NCBI RefSeq assembly: GCF_030269485.1
Contig: NZ_BSTL01000053.1
Span: 1-38,297, forward strand
Origin: Actinoplanes sp. NBRC 103695
GTDB taxonomy: Bacteria; Actinomycetota; Actinomycetes; Mycobacteriales; Micromonosporaceae
Reading direction: 5' to 3'
DNA: 38,297 nucleotides
Position 1 is the first letter of the stretch. Every line of letters starts with the position of its first letter. The notes beneath the pieces were generated by a model. The model worked only from the letters and a program-made list of their open reading frames with translations. It had not been told where the DNA came from and ran no database searches. The position numbers were made by a program, and so were the translations under genes. This document shows positions 22,485-31,600 of the stretch, in pieces.

Positions 22485-23306
22485 GTGACCGTGCCCGCTA
22501 ATCTCGTCTCGTCTCACCGCCCGGCCGGTGCATCGGACAGTGCCGCACCGGCCGCCGTCGCGGTCGATCTCGGCAGCAGCACCGTCGGCGTGTGGGCGTC
22601 GCACCGTGGCACCATCAACGCACCGTGTGGCGACGCGTTCACGGCGTCCCGTCCTCTGCTGCGCCGTGGCCGCATCGTCGACCCGGCAGGATGTGTGACC
22701 CTGCTGTCACAGCTGATCCGCCGCTACAGCGAACCTGTTCCGGCAGGTGGCGTCGTGGCGGCCTGCCGGCCGGTCCTGGCCGGTGACCGGGATCAGGCGG
22801 TGATGCGCGTGGTCCTGGAGGAGGTCTTCGCGCCCACCCGTCTGGTGTTCATCGACACCGTCCGCGCCGCCGCGATCGGCTCGGGGGCCGCAGCCGGCAG
22901 CCTGCTGGTCGCCGACATCGGCACCCAGCTGACCGAGGTCGCGTTGCTCGAACACGGCCGCGTCATCGCCGCGCGCCGAGCCGAGCTCGGAACCCGCGAT
23001 CTCACCCGCGGCGCGAACCTGGACCTGATCTGCGGCATCGTCGCCCAGCATCTCGATGAACTGCGCGGCGCCGCGACGGCAGCCGAGATCGGTCCCGCGA
23101 TTGCGCGCGGCGTGCTGCTCGTCGGTGACGGCGCTGTTCATCCCGGTCTTTGTACGACGCTGTCGGCCGTGCTGCGGCTGCCGGTGCACCGTGCCGCGTC
23201 CCCACGTACCGCCGCGGTCAACGGCGCCGGCCTGGCCGCCATGTCCCTGCTGCGTCACCCGGCCTCGTCATGGTCGCGACCCGACTCAAATGGGGGACCC
23301 TCATGA
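22485..23306 (+). CDS. MreB-like actin-fold protein, short form
   Basis: 273 residues from GTG 22485 with AAAGGGG upstream. It follows MreB/FtsA actin topology: phosphate-1 loop VAVDLGSSTVGVW (about 25), connector QLIRRYSEPVPAG, phosphate-2 loop LLVADIGTQLTEVALL (about 143), and adenosine region GVLLVGDGAVHPGLCTTLSA (about 208). It ends in the common AAVNGAGLAA helix. MreB is usually about 340 residues; this protein lacks part of subdomain B, and the adenosine glycines are altered (GDGA for GGGA). Whether it polymerises is unknown. It sits away from mreCD. Its stop overlaps the next start (ATGA). Confidence 0.8.
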   Translation: MTVPANLVSSHRPAGASDSAAPAAVAVDLGSSTVGVWASHRGTINAPCGDAFTASRPLLRRGRIVDPAGCVTLLSQLIRRYSEPVPAGGVVAACRPVLAGDRDQAVMRVVLEEVFAPTRLVFIDTVRAAAIGSGAAAGSLLVADIGTQLTEVALLEHGRVIAARRAELGTRDLTRGANLDLICGIVAQHLDELRGAATAAEIGPAIARGVLLVGDGAVHPGLCTTLSAVLRLPVHRAASPRTAAVNGAGLAAMSLLRHPASSWSRPDSNGGPS

Positions 23307-23621
23307 CCATCATCCAGCGACCAGAGCGGGGACGGTCGGAACCCCTCGACCTGTTGCGCACCATGCCCGAGGAGCAGTTCACCCTGCAGACGAACCGGCT
23401 CATCGAACTGACGGTCTACGGTCGGCTCCCTGGACCTGCTCGCCGCCGCGGCTCGTCGAGGGATCGCCGACACGACGCAGGCGCTACGCCGCATGTCCGA
23501 GGGCACCCGCGGAACCTGCGAGGACTGCCACCGGCCGATCCCGCTCGGCCGGCTCCGCGCCATGCCACAGGCCCGACACTGCACCCGCTGCCACCGCAAC
23601 CAGCAGCCAGTGTCTTCGTAG
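23303..23621 (+). pseudogene. DksA/TraR-type zinc-finger protein, frameshifted
   Basis: ATG 23303 overlaps the stop of the MreB-like gene. The N-terminal part reads DLLRTMPEEQFTLQTNRLIE then LTVYG. The C-terminal part lies in another frame: SLDLLAAAARRGIADTTQAL, followed by the zinc finger GTCEDCHRPIPLGRL and RHCTRCH, ending at 23621. Removing one C near 23423 joins them as VYGGSLDLL, giving a protein of about 105 residues. As it stands the zinc finger is lost and the original frame runs to 23626. It is a second DksA-like gene in a stress context. Mutation or a base-call error. Confidence 0.8.
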
Positions 23622-23660
23622 CGTGACCCCGTGGTCGCCATCAGAGCTGGAGGTGACACC

Positions 23661-24062
23661 ATGCGCTGCACCGTCGAACGCGTCGAGTCTCTCGACGGCA
23701 GCGGAACCATGCGCGTTTCCGGCGATGTGGACCTCGCCGAAACCGGCAAGCTGCGTCACACCGTGACGACCGCGCTGACCGATCCGCAACTCAGCGAACT
23801 CATCGTGGACCTCTCGGCGGTGACGTTCCTCGACTGTGCCGGCATCGGCGCACTCCTGCATGGGCGCCGCGTTGCCGAAGCGAACGCCAAACGCTACGAG
23901 GTAGTCGGCGCGCGAGACAGTGTCCGCCGGGTCCTTGAGCTCACCGGTGTCCTGCCGGACCTCGGATACAAGCCGTTGGACGCTATGCGCCGACTCGTCG
24001 CGTGCGCAAGCCATGACGCCAGTTTGTCGAGGCCTGGGAAGCGCCCGCGTGTCCCGCCATAA
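23661..24062 (+). CDS. STAS-domain anti-anti-sigma factor-like protein
   Basis: 133 residues from ATG 23661 (GGAGGTGACACC upstream). STAS fold: MRVSGDVDLAETGKLRHTV, then IVDLSAVTFLDCAGIGALLH (about 48-67). The family's phosphorylatable Ser after Asp is Cys here (LDCAG), as in several actinobacterial relatives, so regulation by kinase may be lost or different. Such proteins release sigma factors from RsbW-type anti-sigma factors. The degenerate RsbW-like protein at 7790-8140 is not an obvious partner. The last 20 residues are a basic tail. It follows the DksA-like remnant by 40 bases. Confidence 0.88.
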   Translation: MRCTVERVESLDGSGTMRVSGDVDLAETGKLRHTVTTALTDPQLSELIVDLSAVTFLDCAGIGALLHGRRVAEANAKRYEVVGARDSVRRVLELTGVLPDLGYKPLDAMRRLVACASHDASLSRPGKRPRVPP

Positions 24063-24150
24063 CGGGCCGGCCGGCGGATCCTCGGCATAGACGTGCGAGG
24101 CAGTCAGCGCGTCCTGCAACTCGTCATCGACACTGCAGGCGATCCCCGTC

Positions 24151-26457
24151 TCAAACCCCGGTGGCTGCGGGCTGCCGGTTCATCAGCACCGCGACATCGT
24201 CGGCGGATACCGGCCGGGAGAAGAGAAAGCCCTGACCGAATCGGTATCCCGCACGCTGGAGTTCTCGCTGTTGTTCGACCGTCTCCACCCCTTCGGCGAT
24301 CGCCGACATGCCGAGGCCGGTGGTCAGCTGGAACAGGGTGACGGTGATGACCTGGTGGGCGCCCGGCACGGTGACGCCGTCCACGAAGCTTTTGTCGATC
24401 TTCACGATGTCGGCGGGACACGTCCGCAGCAGGCTCAGCGACGAATGCCCGGTCCCGAAGTCATCCAACGCGATGAGGAAGCCCATATCGCGCAGCGATT
24501 GCAGGTTGTCCACCGCGACGCCGCCCTCGAACACCGCGGTCTCGGTCACCTCCAGTGCGATCCGGCTGGGTTCCACGCCGGTCTCCCGAACGATCTCGGC
24601 GACAGTCGCGACCAGAGCGGGGTCGCTGAGCTGCCTGGTGGACACGTTGACGGAGACCCGTTGCGGGGCATCGCCCGGTGAACGGTCCCATCGCACCATC
24701 TGTTCGCATGCTTCGCGCAGCACCCAGGCGCCGATCACGCCGATGAGGCCGACGCGCTCGGCGAGGGGGACGAAGAGCGCGGGCGAAACCATGCCGATGT
24801 CATGGTGGTGCCACCGTAGGAGCGCTTCCACCGCGACGATGCGGTTGTCCTCCATGTCGACGACAGGCTGATAGACCAGACGCAGTTCGTCGCGACCAAG
24901 CGCCTGGCGCAGCTGGGCACCGAGGCGGGCATCCTCGTCGGCGCGCTGATCCAATTCCTGGCTATACGGCACGAACTTGCGACCGCCGTCGCGTTTGGCG
25001 GCGTACAACGCGACGTCGGCGCGTCGCATCGCCTCGGCAGCGTCGATGGCCGGCTCGAGCAGGGCCGCGCCGGCACTCGTGCTGATCAGCAATTCGTTAC
25101 CGCTGACCTCCAGGGGGACCGTGAACGCGTCCAGTACGCGTGCGACGAGAAGCTCGACGCCCGTATCGCCCGGGCAGGCCACGACGATGGCGAACTCGTC
25201 ACCGCCGAGTCGTGCGGTCACGGCATCGGGCCCGGCGGTGGTTCGCAGCGGATCGGCCACGGCACACAGCAGCCCGTCACCGACATGATGACCGAGCGAA
25301 TCGTTGATGTTCTTGAACCCATCGAGGTCAAGCAGCAGAAGGTGCCGAGACAAACCAGCCGGCGAAGGGCCATCCGTGCCGTCGAGCAGCTGATACAGCA
25401 GGCGGCGGTTGGGGAGACCGGTCAGATGGTCGTGACTGGCTTGCTCCGCCATCTGGTCGCGAGCCTGGCGCAGCTCTTGCGCATGGGCGGCGACGGTGTC
25501 CAGCAGCCGTCCGTTGTCGGTCAGCGCCACGATCTGACGAACCACGACCAGGCTGGTGAGCGCTACGGAGCTGGCGATGAGGAAACGGCCGTGCGGGCCG
25601 GACCCGTCGATCAGTAGCAGGCTGTTCGCCGCGCTGACGGCCAGGTAGGGCCAGACGCTCCAGCGACGACGACGGACGGCTGTGGCGGGCTGGTCGCGAG
25701 TTCGCCTCTGCTGATCGGCGGCTAGACCGATGAACGCCAGCGCTACCGGCACGGCGAAGTGGCCGTCAGATATGTGGCGATGATCAACCAGGAGAGGGGC
25801 GGCGGCACCGGCGATTCCACTACCGCCCGCCGCGACAGCCAGCAGTCGCATCGCCGAGGGGGCGACCGCGATGGCCTGCATCGTGGTCACCTTGACCACG
25901 GCCACGATGCAGACGATGCCGAGTACGGCCACCGCGGCCATCGCCACCCAGGAGCCGGTCACCGCGTGCCACTGGTCGCCGTGCCGGAACGAGAAGTGCC
26001 AGGCGAACATGGCCACTGTCACGATCACCACACTGCTGTCGAGTGCCAGCTTGACCCGACCCTGGCGACGCGATGTCGGCAGGCACAGCAACGCGACCTG
26101 CATCACCAGCACCGCCGCCACGTACAACGCCATCGTCCTGACGCTGATGTACTGCGCGGTCACCGGCCATCGCGACGCCGAGTCGAACGTGTTGCTGACA
26201 GCGGCCATGGTCAACAGCCCTGCAGCGAGCCCAGCGCGTGCCCAGAACCGGCGTCCGTCCGCTTGCGGCACCTGGCGGGCGGCTGTGCTGCACGCCAGGG
26301 TCGCCAGGACGCCCAGACCGACGGCGGGCAGCCAGCCGATCAAAGGGTGAGTCCACCAACGGATCACCGCGCCGCAGACCCAAATCACCGTCGCCAGGAT
26401 GAGGGCGACAATCGATGAACGAAACAAACGTTCCGTCACGGACCCGAAGCGTTGCAT
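24151..26457 (-). CDS. Membrane GGDEF-EAL protein (cyclic-di-GMP turnover)
   Basis: 768 residues from ATG 26457, chosen for the GTGAGG site; ATG 26502 lacks one. About ten membrane helices fill residues 10-310. The GGDEF domain follows (HDHLTGLPNRR, then ARLGGDEFAIV) with the active site intact and no RxxD inhibitory site five residues before it. The EAL domain has VAVEALLRW, NVSTRQL, ALDDFGTGHSSLSLL, KIDKSFV and AEGVET, with all metal and catalytic residues visible. Both synthesis and breakdown of cyclic-di-GMP are possible; which dominates cannot be read. It is a stand-alone gene convergent with the STAS gene. Confidence 0.95.
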   Translation of the reverse strand: MQRFGSVTERLFRSSIVALILATVIWVCGAVIRWWTHPLIGWLPAVGLGVLATLACSTAARQVPQADGRRFWARAGLAAGLLTMAAVSNTFDSASRWPVTAQYISVRTMALYVAAVLVMQVALLCLPTSRRQGRVKLALDSSVVIVTVAMFAWHFSFRHGDQWHAVTGSWVAMAAVAVLGIVCIVAVVKVTTMQAIAVAPSAMRLLAVAAGGSGIAGAAAPLLVDHRHISDGHFAVPVALAFIGLAADQQRRTRDQPATAVRRRRWSVWPYLAVSAANSLLLIDGSGPHGRFLIASSVALTSLVVVRQIVALTDNGRLLDTVAAHAQELRQARDQMAEQASHDHLTGLPNRRLLYQLLDGTDGPSPAGLSRHLLLLDLDGFKNINDSLGHHVGDGLLCAVADPLRTTAGPDAVTARLGGDEFAIVVACPGDTGVELLVARVLDAFTVPLEVSGNELLISTSAGAALLEPAIDAAEAMRRADVALYAAKRDGGRKFVPYSQELDQRADEDARLGAQLRQALGRDELRLVYQPVVDMEDNRIVAVEALLRWHHHDIGMVSPALFVPLAERVGLIGVIGAWVLREACEQMVRWDRSPGDAPQRVSVNVSTRQLSDPALVATVAEIVRETGVEPSRIALEVTETAVFEGGVAVDNLQSLRDMGFLIALDDFGTGHSSLSLLRTCPADIVKIDKSFVDGVTVPGAHQVITVTLFQLTTGLGMSAIAEGVETVEQQRELQRAGYRFGQGFLFSRPVSADDVAVLMNRQPAATGV

Positions 26458-26782
26458 GTGAACCTCACGATTGCTCCGACAATTCAGCGATTTCATCGGC
26501 ACGGCGATCGGATGCTTGAGCAGGACCCGACGGCGGCGATCAGACCGGCCCGCGGCCCGAAGGTTCGCCGTGGCGCGGGCGGCGGGCGGTTGACGCGCGA
26601 ATCTGTCCTGGCAGGGCCGAAGCGTCCGCGATCGATGATCGGCTGGCCCGCTGGTCCTGCGAAGATAGGTAGAAAGTCCCTGTCCGCAACCGCCACGCCC
26701 GGCAGACTCTGATCATCGGGTCCGGCCGGCCGTTCCTTTCCCGGGTCGTGCCGGGTGAGCAGCTAGCACATGCGGGGTGTCG
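26458..26782. other. Intergenic region upstream of narK
   Basis: 325 bases, divergent between the GGDEF-EAL gene and narK, holding both promoters. The stretch GGTAGAAAGTCCC at 26668-26680 resembles the right half of a DosR-type box (consensus GGGACTWWAGTCCC), with about 10 of 14 positions. That is suggestive only. No gene is supported. Confidence 0.4.
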
Positions 26783-28027
26783 ATGAGTGCGTCACAGCGG
26801 CGAAGCAACCGTCCCAGCAACGGCGAGCAGCCGGCACCGGGTCGAGCCGGGTTGATGCTGGCGTTGGCGACCGTCGGGTTCGCGGTGAACTTCTGGGCCT
26901 GGGCACTGCTCAGCCCGCTCGCGGTGAAGTTCACCACCGTGTTGCAGCTGACCTCGTTCGAGCAGGCGCTGCTGGTGGCGGTGCCCGTGATCGTCGGGTC
27001 GGTCGGGCGGATTCCGGTCGGTGCGCTCACTGACCGTTTCGGTGGGCGGATCATGTTCCCGCTGGTGTCGGCCGCGACCATCGTGCCGGTGCTGTTCCTC
27101 GGCCTGCTCGGCCACGGTTCGCTGGCGGCTCTACTGATCGGCGGCTTCTTCCTGGGTATCGGCGGCACCACGTTCGCGGTGGGTGTGCCGTTCGTGAACG
27201 CCTGGTTCCCGCCGGAGCGACGCGGTACCGCAGTCGGCATCTTCGGCGCCGGCATGGGCGGCACCGCGATCAGCGCGCTCACCACGGTGAAGCTGGTCGA
27301 CGCGTACGGCACGGCAGCCCCGTTCGTGATCACCGCGATCGTGCTGGCCGTCTACGCCGTCGTCTCGTACGCGCTCATGCGGGATGCCCCGAACCGGCCG
27401 GTGCCCACGGCGCCGCTGGCGTCGCGGCTGGCCACGACCCTCAAACTGAAGATCACCTGGCAGGCCTCGGCGCTGTATGCGGTTGCGTTCGGTGGCTATG
27501 TGGCGTTCTCGGTCTACCTGCCCGCCTACCTGAAGACCGCGTACGGGCTGACCCAGGCCGATGCGGCGAACCGGATGGCGGGTTTCGTCGTCCTCGCGGT
27601 GATCATGCGGCCGGTCGGTGGCTGGCTGTCGGACCGCATCGCCGCTCACCGGGTCCTCGGCTGCTCGCTCGCGATCGTTGTCGCCGCCGCTCTGGTGCAG
27701 TCGCTCACCCCGGGCCTCGCCCCGGTCGGCACGATCGCGTTCCTGTCCATGGCGGCGGCGCTGGGTGCCGGCAGCGGCGCCACGTTCGCCCTGGTCGCCC
27801 AGAAGGCGCCGGCGCAGCAGGTGGGCTCGGTCACCGGGGTCGTCGGCGCTGCTGGCGGCCTGGGCGGGTTCGTTCCTCCGCTGGTGATGGGCGTGATCTA
27901 CGGCCAGCTTGACGACTACGCGCTCGGTCTGGTGTTGCTCGCTGCAGTGTCGGCCGCCGCGCTGCTGCTCGATGTCTTCTCCGTCGGCCGCGGCCGACGC
28001 ACCCCGGAAGGGGCCGCTCATGTGTGA
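26783..28027 (+). CDS. narK: Nitrate/nitrite transporter, NarK type (MFS)
   Basis: 414 residues from ATG 26783 (GTG 26777 possible). Twelve membrane helices are predicted. Family motifs are FAVNFWAWALLSPLA in helix 1, the MFS loop GRIPVGALTDRFGGR, and the nitrate signature GGTTFAVGVPFVNAWFPPER followed by GIFGAGMGGTAISA. A second glycine-rich signature is VGAAGGLGGFVPPLVMG. It moves nitrate in and/or nitrite out across the membrane to feed NarG, whose active site faces the cytoplasm. The hemerythrin gene overlaps its end by eight bases. Confidence 0.95.
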   Translation: MSASQRRSNRPSNGEQPAPGRAGLMLALATVGFAVNFWAWALLSPLAVKFTTVLQLTSFEQALLVAVPVIVGSVGRIPVGALTDRFGGRIMFPLVSAATIVPVLFLGLLGHGSLAALLIGGFFLGIGGTTFAVGVPFVNAWFPPERRGTAVGIFGAGMGGTAISALTTVKLVDAYGTAAPFVITAIVLAVYAVVSYALMRDAPNRPVPTAPLASRLATTLKLKITWQASALYAVAFGGYVAFSVYLPAYLKTAYGLTQADAANRMAGFVVLAVIMRPVGGWLSDRIAAHRVLGCSLAIVVAAALVQSLTPGLAPVGTIAFLSMAAALGAGSGATFALVAQKAPAQQVGSVTGVVGAAGGLGGFVPPLVMGVIYGQLDDYALGLVLLAAVSAAALLLDVFSVGRGRRTPEGAAHV

Positions 28028-28505
28028 GTACTGCGGATGTCAGGCCATCGAGGCGATCGACGTGCTGACCCGCGAACACGATCACGTCGTGAACCTGATC
28101 GGCGAGGTCCGTACCGCGCACGCCGCAGACGATGTTGACCAGATGGCCGTACTGGCCCAGCGGATCGCCGTGATCCTGCAGCCGCACACCGTGGTGGAGG
28201 AAGAGGGTCTGTTCCCGCTGCTCGCCGACGAGTTCCCGGAGCACGTCGACGCACTGCGCGCCGAGCATCGCCAGGTTGAGCAGGTGCTGGCCGCCGCAGC
28301 CCAGGCCACACCCGCCGACCCGCGCTGGCCGGATCAGCTCATGGTCACTCTCGAGATGCTGCGCGAACACATCCTCAAGGAGCAGGACGGCGTATTCCCT
28401 GCGGCACTGACCAACCTCACCGGCGACGACTGGGACATCGTCGACGCCGTACGGGCGAGGACCGGCACACGCCTGCCAGGATCGCCGAGCGCAATAGTCA
28501 ATTGA
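28020..28505 (+). CDS. Hemerythrin-like di-iron protein
   Basis: 161 residues from ATG 28020, overlapping the narK stop. HHE cation-binding domain: His in LTREHDHVV (about 19-22), PHTVVEEEGLFP (about 60), RAEHRQVE and REHILKEQDGVFP. These supply the His/Glu/Asp ligands of a non-haem di-iron centre that binds O2 or NO. The extreme N-terminus MCEYCGCQ adds three Cys (C-x2-C-x-C), which could bind another metal or Fe-S. In nitrate-respiring cells such proteins are candidates for O2 sensing or NO binding. Translational coupling to narK ties it to that role. Confidence 0.9.
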   Translation: MCEYCGCQAIEAIDVLTREHDHVVNLIGEVRTAHAADDVDQMAVLAQRIAVILQPHTVVEEEGLFPLLADEFPEHVDALRAEHRQVEQVLAAAAQATPADPRWPDQLMVTLEMLREHILKEQDGVFPAALTNLTGDDWDIVDAVRARTGTRLPGSPSAIVN

Positions 28506-28518
28506 TGCATGGTGCAAA
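28505..28518. promoter_or_regulatory. MarR-like site upstream of narG
   Basis: ATGCATGGTGCAAA, starting on the last base of the hemerythrin stop codon. It matches 12 of 15 bases of TTTGCATAGTGCAAA at the marR/serA remnants when one more flanking base is included. It lies about 90 bases before narG, in the only gap (95 bases) of the nar cluster before the operon. Confidence 0.45.
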
Positions 28519-28600
28519 CGCTGCATTGCTGCCGTGGAATCGCTAATGTGAAGATCGCCAAGGCATGTCGACGGCCCATCACCCGGCCGGAAGGACGGAC

Positions 28601-31600
28601 ATGGTCAGCACACCGCGCCGCCAGGACGGCACCGCCGGACTCGACGACCCCCTCACCGACGCCCTCGTGGGCACCCGCCGGTTCTTCACCAAAGGGCAGG
28701 TGTCCGGCGACCGCCGGGCGTTGTATCAGATCGGCGGCCGCGACGCGGACGTCTTCTACCGTGACCGCTGGTCACACGACAAGGTCGTGCGGTCCACACA
28801 CGGCGTGAACTGCACCGGCTCCTGTTCGTGGAAGGTGTACGTCAAGGACGGCATCATCACCTGGGAGGCCCAGCAGACCGACTATCCGAGCGTCGGACCC
28901 GACCGGCCGGAGTACGAGCCTCGCGGCTGCCCGCGGGGGGCGGCGTTCTCCTGGTACACGTACTCGCCGACGCGCGTGCGGTACCCGTACGTCCGCGGGG
29001 TTCTGCTGGAGATGTACCGCGAGGCGCGCAAGCGCCTCGGCGACCCGGTCGCCGCCTGGGCGGAGATCACCGGCGACCCGGTCAAGGCGAGGAAGTACAA
29101 GTCGGTGCGCGGCAAGGGCGGCCTGGTCCGGGCGAGCTGGGACGAGGCGACCGAGATGATCGCCGCAGCGCACGTGCACACCATCAAGGCGTACGGCCCG
29201 GACCGGCTGGCCGGCTTCTCGCCGATCCCGGCCATGTCGATGGTGTCGCACGCCGCCGGCGCCCGCTTCTACAACCTGCTCGGCGGGGCGATGCTGTCGT
29301 TCTACGACTGGTACGCCGACCTGCCGGTGGCCTCGCCGCAGATGTTCGGCGACCAGACCGATGTGCCGGAGTCCGGTGACTGGTGGGACGCCGGCTACCT
29401 GATCATGTGGGGTTCCAACCTGCCGGTCACCCGCACCCCGGACGCGCACTGGATGGCCGAGGCCCGCTACCGCGGTCAGAAGGTCATCGCCGTCGCACCG
29501 GACTACGCCGACAACGTCAAGTTCGCCGACGAGTGGCTCGCCCCGGCCCCCGGCACCGACGGCGCCCTGGCCATGGCGATGGGCCATGTGCTGCTCCAGG
29601 AATTCTTCGTCGACCGGCACACCCCGTACTTCGACGAGTACGTGAAGAAGTACACCGACCTGCCTTTCCTGGTCACCCTGAACGAGACCGGGGCCGGGTC
29701 AGGGGTCTTCACGCCGGGCAAGATGCTCACCGCGGCCCAACTGCCGGGCGCGCTCGCCGACACCGAGAACGCGGCCTTCAAGATGGTCCTGCTCGATCGC
29801 GATGGCATGCCGGTCGTGCCCAACGGCTCACTCGGCTTCCGCTACGGCGAGCAGGGCACGGGAAAGTGGAATCTCGATCTCGGCGACGTCGATCCGCTGC
29901 TGTCGGCCGACGGCGGCAAGGACGGCCCGGTCGTGGTTACGCTGCCGCGCTTCGACACCGCGTCCGGCACCGCCAAGCACATGCGGCGAGGAGTTCCGGT
30001 ACGCCGTATCGGCGAGCACCTCGTCACCACGGTCTACGACCTGCTGCTCGCCCAGTACGGTGTCTCCCGGCCCGGCCTGCCCGGCGACTGGCCGGCCGGC
30101 TACCACGACGCCGACCAGCCGTACACCCCCGCCTGGCAGGAGACGATCACCGGTGTGCCGGGACCGGCCGCGGCGCGTATCGCGCGGGAGTTCGCGACCA
30201 ACGCCGAGGAGTCCCGCGGCCGGTCGATGATCCTGATGGGAGCGGGCACCAACCACTGGTTCCACTCCGACACCATCTACCGCGCGTTCCTCACCTTGAC
30301 GACACTGACCGGCTGCCAGGGCGTCAACGGCGGCGGCTGGGGCCACTACGTCGGGCAGGAGAAAGTCCGCCCGATCACGGGCTATTCGGTGCTCGGCACG
30401 GCCGCCGACTGGTCCCGGCCCGGCCGGCAGATGATCCAGACCGCGTACTGGTACCTGCACACCGACCAGTACCGCTACGACCCGTTCTCAGCGGCCACGC
30501 TGTCGGCAACCGACGAAGGCGGCGCCTTCGCCGGACGGTCGACCGCCGACCTCATCGCGGCGTCGGCACGGATGGGCTGGATGCCGTCGGTGCCGCATTT
30601 CAACCGCAACCCGCTCGACCTGGCCGACGAGGCCAAAGCGGCCGGCACGCCGATCGGCGAGCACATCGTCGGCCGGCTCAAGGACGGCGGCCTGCGGTTC
30701 GCGTGCGAGGACCCGGACGCGCCGGAGAACTTCCCACGCGTCCTGACGATCTGGCGGGCCAACCTGCTGGGCTCCTCGGCCAAGGGCAACGAGTACTTCC
30801 TGCGGCACCTGCTCGGCACCGACCACGCCGTACGCGCTCAGGAGTCACCACCGGAGGCCCGCCCGACCGACCTGACCTGGCACGAGCAGGCGCCCACCGG
30901 CAAGCTGGACCTGCTGCTCACCATGGATTTCCGGATGACCTCGACGACGGTGTACTCCGACATCGTGCTGCCGGCCGCGACCTGGTACGAGAAGCACGAT
31001 CTGAACACCACGGACATGCATCCGTTCGTGCACTCGTTCAACCCGGCGATCAACCCGCCGTGGCAGACACGCACCGACTGGGACGCGTTCATGACGATCG
31101 CGAAGGCGTTCAGCGCCCTCGCCAAGGACCACCTCGGCACCCGCACCGACGTCGTCGCGGCGCCGCTGCTGCACGACACCCCAGACGAGATGGCCAACCC
31201 GTACGGCCGCGTCGCCGACTGGGGACGCGGCGAATGCGAGCCGATCCCCGGCCGGACGATGCCGAAACTGGTGCAGGTCGAACGTGACTACACGGCGATC
31301 GCCGACAAGATGGCTTCGCTCGGGCCGCTGCTGGACACCCTCGGCGCGACCACCAAGGGCGTCACGTTCCAGGTCGGCCGCGAGATCGACTACCTGAAGC
31401 ACAAGAACGGTGTGGCCGGGAACGGCCGGCCGTCGATCGCCCGCGACGTGCAGGCCTGCGAGGCTATCCTCGCGCTGTCCGGCACCACCAACGGCCACCT
31501 CGCCACCCAGGGCTTCCGTCAGCTCGAAGAACGCACCGGAATGCAATTGGCCGACCTGTCGGCCGAGCACGAGGGTAAACAGATCACCTTCGCCGACACT

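Noticed and set aside
24151..25617. Plus-strand open frames opposite the GGDEF-EAL gene
   Set aside because: Antisense shadows of a clearly coding gene; no ribosome binding sites.
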